Assembly: GCF_011397635.1 (NCBI RefSeq)
Contig: NC_064753.1
Location: 25,196,322 to 25,260,321, forward strand
Origin: Epinephelus fuscoguttatus
Taxonomy: Eukaryota; Chordata; Actinopteri; Perciformes; Serranidae
Length of the DNA stretch: 64,000 nt
Direction of reading: 5' to 3'
The position numbers and the translations under genes are program-made. The notes below the pieces were generated by a model. That model was not told the DNA's origin. It saw nothing but the letters and a program-made list of their open reading frames with translations, and ran no database searches. Shown one piece after another: positions 60,301 through 64,000 of the stretch. How positions within the stretch are numbered: position 1 is the stretch's first letter; each line of letters starts with the position of its first letter.

Positions 60301-62820
60301 CTGGCATCATGTTGGTTAAATTGTTGCTGACATTCTCATGTAAACGAGCGCACATGTAAAAACAACGGGCATAATCAAGGTCAGCAAAATGATCGAGGTC
60401 ATGTCCATACATCATACGTTAAGTCAATGACATCATTATCGTGACAGGCCCTTTACCATTATATGCAAGTTATTTATTAACCCATGTCTCTTATAATGTT
60501 CAGTCTTCATGTTGTGTGATTTCCATTCATCTTTAGTCACTCTGGATAAAACCAACAATTAAATGTCTTTTGTCTTTCCTGTTGTGTATATTTCGTCTAC
60601 ATTCAGCTCTTGAAATCTTTTGTAAATAAATCAATACTCCACAAGGAGAGCAGAGTGAAGAGCTAACCAGATGGAAACACAAACTGTATGCTGACCTGCT
60701 TTTCATGAATGTCTTTCTCCAGAAGTTTCATGGCCAGCTCCATTTCCTGTTTCATCGACACCTGGACGACCAGCTCATTCTCTACATCCTATAAATAAAC
60801 CATATACATGAATATATTCTGTTATTATTTCTGTTACTACAACATTTTATACACACACACACATGCAGTCCCAGTCTGACCTGTCTGAGCTGACACTCCT
60901 CCTTTAGTTGCCTTTGAGCCTCGTTGTACATCTCATCCAACCCCTGACGTGATTGTTTGTACGTATCTCTCTCCACTGTCGCATCACCTTGGGTTACCTA
61001 GATGAATATCATCAACAGGAAGAACATGTCAACCGAATCATGAGTCTGTTTTACCAGTTTGTAGTAAGAGCTGACAGTAACTGTTGGAATATTGAGGGCT
61101 GTAATTTTATGTTTATTTTATGTGCGTGTGTAATGCTGTACCTCTAAATGTTGTTGTGCCTTCAGCAGAATGAGACTGTTTTCACTCCTCAGCTGCTGGT
61201 TCTCTTCCTGGAGTTTGATGATGTTGTTCTTGGCTATGGCTAACTGCACACACAAGATAAAATAATTCAGCTGATAGCGAACAGTTTGACACTGACACTG
61301 TAATTTAAAAAAAAATATTTGATTAAATCATCACATCACGATTGCTTAACTTGTATCAGTTGTTATAAGGAAAGGAATCATATTACACTGAACAATATAA
61401 AACAATGATAATACAATGGTTATCTTATTTATTAAATCTTTAATAACAAAGAAAAAACATTTATGGGTTTCTTTTGTTGCTTGTTCAGCCATCTTACTAA
61501 TGATTCTAGGTTTGGAGTCCTGTGCCTCTGAAAAACCTCAGTCTGGAGCCCTACACTTTGCCCTACCTCTTTATTTGTGACAGCCTTCCTTTACACATGA
61601 ATGCACAAAACAAAGGAGTAAGGGCACAGTGGTAGGGGCAAGAGGTATAGAAGGACTGAGCCTTGAACTCTGAGGTTAAAGTACCAATTTTCACCATTAC
61701 TCTAAATCTAACACAGGAATGCTGAGTGTGGGCCTCACCTCCTCTATGAGTTTAGAGTTGGACTTCTCTAGTGAGTCCACTCTGCCCTGAAGACCATGAA
61801 CTGTGGAGCTGGACACACAAACACAGAAATTAAAATCAGCTTAATTTCATTTCTAATCTCAATGAAGTTATAGTGCACATTTTTTCAGAATATGGGATTG
61901 TAGTAGTTGTGTTATATTCACAGCTGAAGTGTTAACATGTGAAAGCAGATGTTTTCCCTCCTTTGAATTGATACAGCTGGATAACAATTTGTAAAAGCTG
62001 TCATCAAGTTTATGAGGTTTATTGGCATTCACAGGTTTGGAGGAGTGACGTGTCTCATAGCTGCAGCTTGTCGTGCATGGTTAGCTTAGCATATGTTCAG
62101 AGACTGAGGACAGTAACTGACAATGTTATTCAGTGTCATATCACACATGAGGTTTGTGTACAATAATCCTCCTAACTCATGAACATGCTGGTTTTTAGCT
62201 CTGTCACAGCTGCAGGATTTAAATAAAGATTCACAAAACCAGGACTGCATTCAAGGCAGCAGCTCAACTCACTTTCATTTAAATGAGACACGAGGTTTGT
62301 AAAAACAGAAAAAGGAAGACTGAAAGAGGAAGTGTGACAGACAGTCTGTGCTTTAACGAGTCTGTCTGTAGGACAGATGGCAAAGAGTTGCACTTCTGAA
62401 ACAAGCAGTCGTGTTCAAACAAGAACTGACTGAACAGTGATTCTATTTTAAGATGCAATCAGCCCCCCGCCTTTGATTTGAGGCGGCATACCACTGCTCA
62501 AACATCAATCAACAGATGAAAAAATAAACTGTGAGGAAAAAATCAGCCACTGCTCAGGTACAAAACACACAGAAAAACAAGCGTCTTACTTGAGTTGTCG
62601 GTTAAGTTCCTCGACGTAGTTCTTCTGATCCAAGATGGATGCTATCTGGCTATTCCTGTTGCCATGGAAACAGATATAAAACAGAGCATCACATTTAGGG
62701 GGGCCTTGGAGACTTGGTGTTTTAAAGAAAGGGGAGAGACGATAAAAGATCGTACCTCTCTTCACTCCTGTAGTCATCAATGTCGTTCTTCAAGTACATG
62801 GAGAAGTCAATCACCCCAAC
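48317..62820 (-). CDS. rufy2: RUFY2 (RUN and FYVE domain protein 2), C-terminal 434 codons, 5' end outside the window
   Basis: Endosomal Rab-effector-type protein; the FYVE finger binds phosphatidylinositol 3-phosphate. Exons in sense order: 62820-62756, 62655-62590, 61808-61739, 61243-61142, 60997-60881, 60788-60696, 58824-58750, 58662-58565, 51896-51777, 51457-51328, 51185-51091, 49808-49760, 49655-49575, 48460-48317. They sum to 1305 nt and stay in frame. The first exon ([12 protein letters not shown]) follows the RUN domain; then a long coiled coil (for example [48 protein letters not shown]). Last, a complete FYVE finger: VWLKD, CKLC, RKHHCRNCG, CNSC, VRVCDTC, with all eight zinc-binding cysteines. 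The protein ends QRCSSNPT. The RUN-encoding exons lie to the right of the window. RUFY1/RUFY3 are similar, but synteny favours RUFY2. Confidence 0.93.
48540..49150. repeat. Possible interspersed repeat in a RUFY2 intron
   Basis: AATATTCC and TGGAATAATTATT words near both ends and TGCATGTAAA-type words suggest a degraded MITE. I cannot define ends or family. Confidence 0.25.
50048..50640. repeat. Possible MITE in a RUFY2 intron
   Basis: It begins TTAAAGCTACAGTTGG and carries ACATGAGAAAGATGGTCTGT and ACAACCAATCGGAGCC, words I recall from a common percomorph repeat. The right end is near TTAGTTACTGTCC. Confidence 0.35.
51897..53332. other. RUFY2 large intron, proximal part
   Basis: Non-coding sequence between the alternative splice partners. 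Nothing recognisable apart from a T run at 52787-52799. Confidence 0.4.
53341..53975 (+). mobile_element. hAT-like element with BED-finger remnant, 8-bp target duplication
   Basis: Starts CAGGGATGGGAACTGAG and ends CTTCCCATCCATG, flanked by CTGAACAT (53333-53340) and CTAAACAT (53976-53983), 7 of 8 identical. It shares GAACCAGTTCCAAATTGTC-like and GATAAGCAGAATCGATAATG-like words with the element at 4328-4769. An internal piece resembles a decayed BED finger. 635 bp. Confidence 0.65.
54680..55045. repeat. Degenerate internal repeat with TTTTGACG and GATGTTGATATT words
   Basis: Several loosely repeated motifs (GATGTTGATATTTGGTTG, ACGTCATTTTGACGTAGAAT, GCCATTTTGACGAGGAAT) recall a fish repeat built on 'GTCATTTTGACG'. 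Ends are not defined. Confidence 0.4.
55773..55881 (-). CDS. rufy2: Alternative last exon of RUFY2, gives a FYVE-less short isoform
   Basis: After an acceptor (CCCCTGTGCAG) this exon continues in the phase left by the exon ending at 58565. It encodes [20 protein letters not shown] and 16 further residues, then TGA at 55775-55773. The join ...KQLEQ-SDKDLL matches the short-isoform end of RUFY3 (EQSDKDL...), which I recall from human. It lies in the large intron before the exon at 51896. A transcript ending here would keep RUN and most of the coiled coil but lose FYVE. A poly(A) site is not identified. Confidence 0.7.
55940..56035. repeat. Simple repeats, (TGGA)n then (GGAA)n
   Basis: Short impure tetranucleotide tracts in the RUFY2 intron. 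The open frame across them on the - strand is only meaningful from 55881 downward. Confidence 0.7.
56036..58564. other. RUFY2 intron upstream of the alternative last exon
   Basis: Non-coding, with a purine-rich tract at 56624-56650. No gene, RNA or defined repeat recognised. Confidence 0.4.
59082..59408. mobile_element. Short MITE in a RUFY2 intron
   Basis: AGGCCTGGTTCCA at the left and TAGAACTAGGCCT at the right are imperfect inverted ends. A second pair, GGGGTGCA and TGCACCCC, lies just inside. About 327 bp. Confidence 0.5.
60008..60452. mobile_element. hAT-like MITE in a RUFY2 intron
   Basis: TAGGCCTGTCATG at the left and CGTGACAGGCCCT at the right are inverted. Inside, GATATATTGTCACAGAAACA and TTATTTTGAGACC match a hAT repeat type common in fish. 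Target duplication is unclear. Confidence 0.5.
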
Positions 62821-62873
62821 CTCAAATGAAACAATAAATAAGCTTAGTTAACATCACTCAAAAGGAAGGACCC

Positions 62874-63205
62874 GTGTGTAGGATTTATAGGGATCTACTG
62901 GCGGAAACAGATATAACAAATATGAAATATAATATTCAGAGTTATCATGTTTTCGTTAGCTTAGAATAGGCCCTTTATATCTACATAAGGAGCAAGTCTT
63001 CTTCAACAGAGTCCGCCATGTTGTTCCACCATGTTTCTACAGTGGCCCAGAGCAGACAAACCAAACACTGGCTCTAGATAAGGCCTTTGGGGTTTTTACA
63101 TCACCTGAAGGTCACTGAGTTCACGTTAGGGAGGGGTCAGCAGAGGGGTATTCAGTTGGTTGCAATCTGCAATGTCACCACTAGATGCCACTAAATCCTA
63201 CACAC
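62874..63205. mobile_element. MITE with 14-bp exact inverted ends
   Basis: GTGTGTAGGATTTA at 62874-62887 is exactly mirrored by TAAATCCTACACAC at 63192-63205. Internal words (AAACACTGGCTCTAGA, CAACTGAATACCCCT on the - strand) recur in a repeat I recall from percomorph fish. Lies upstream, in RUFY2 sense, of the first exon seen. Confidence 0.7.
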
Positions 63206-64000
63206 TGACAGCCACCAGAACATTCACAACAATCAGGCATGTGCACAAGTACACCGTTAATTAAAACTCACACAAAACAAACAAAATGTTTGCTGATAAA
63301 GTGAATGTAAACAGTTAATATCCATTATATATTATACATTTACTAATAGCACTAATTAATCTGAAACTACCACAGTCAAAACACAGAGTTACAGTCTAAA
63401 GAAACCTTGATGTGTTGATAAATAATTAAAATGAATAAGTAAAAATAAGTAGTTACCCCAATCATTAGTTTTTATCATGAATGGATTTTATCATCTTGGC
63501 TTCAGGACTGGAATCAGACCTAATTGACACCTGCTATTAAATGTATAATCTCTTTGTGGTAATTTGTTTTACCCTGTGATCAGACAATGACTGAATATAA
63601 ACAAACACAGTTCCAGCTTACATCATGTTACAAGTATCTGGGCCACATTCAGTCAGGTGTGAACACAGTCAGGGTGTTTGCTTTAGTGAGAAAATGTGTT
63701 TGCACTCAGGACAAAGTCTCCACCTATGGAGTAGAAACATGACACCACAGTGTCTGCTGTCCATCTGCCTGGTGCCAAGATAACAATGCGACAAAACAGA
63801 CAATTCCTGTCTGCATTTCTGCTTCACAAAGCTAGAGTCACTGAAGATCTGCGGTTTCATGTCAATGAATTAGAATGCACAGGAAGTGGAGTAACAGTGC
63901 AAGATCTAATCATAGTAAAAACCAGACAGGAGTGTATAATGCGTACCAGCTGTAATGCAGCCACGTCATCAGATGTTTTATACCGACATTAAGAGGAGAC
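63206..64000. other. RUFY2 intron running off the window
   Basis: I looked on the - strand for RUN-domain exons and found none. This is intron. Confidence 0.45.

Noticed and set aside
63206-64000. Search for RUN-domain exons of RUFY2 at the right edge
   Set aside because: No segment translates to RUN-domain motifs; the exons must lie further right.

Overview
The window is nuclear DNA of a ray-finned fish, most likely a percomorph teleost. Genes are split by GT-AG introns. Microsatellites are abundant (CA, TG, AG and TA runs). The repeats are of fish type: a Tc1 transposon, hAT and Harbinger-like miniature elements, a tRNA-derived SINE and an L2-like LINE tail. The proteins read as vertebrate orthologues. 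There are no bacterial operons, CRISPR arrays, rRNA or recognisable tRNA genes.

Layout, left to right. (1) 746-4189 (+): a two-exon gene for a six-finger C2H2 zinc-finger protein. (2) 4.3-10.2 kb: a transposon-rich gap, with a hAT-like remnant, a MITE with long terminal inverted repeats, and a large fold-back element into which a nearly intact Tc1 transposon has jumped. (3) 11219-24670 (+): DNA2, the replication and repair helicase/nuclease. It is complete in 25 coding exons and 1400 aa, with a fish-style long N-terminus carrying a PCNA-binding motif and a last intron that looks like a minor-class (U12) AT-AC intron. (4) 26554-32482 (-): PBLD, a PhzF-fold protein, complete in 10 exons and 287 aa. 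(5) 34748-43702 (+): HNRNPH3, with three quasi-RRM domains in 403 aa. (6) 48317-62820 (-): the C-terminal part of RUFY2 (coiled coil and FYVE finger, 434 aa), plus an alternative last exon at 55773-55881 that would give a short form without FYVE. The RUFY2 start and RUN domain lie beyond the right edge.

The order DNA2 - PBLD - HNRNPH3 - RUFY2 matches the neighbourhood of the human orthologues on 10q21.3 as I remember it, which supports the gene names. DNA2 and PBLD converge tail to tail, PBLD and HNRNPH3 diverge head to head, and HNRNPH3 and RUFY2 converge. The genes do not form one pathway; the block is conserved linkage.

Exon borders were read by hand from splice signals, reading-frame continuity and remembered family sequences. 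For DNA2, PBLD and HNRNPH3 the exon lengths sum to a multiple of three with no internal stop. Untranslated exons and transcription starts are mostly not determinable. Repeat family names come from memory of fish repeats and terminal structure, not from a database search.
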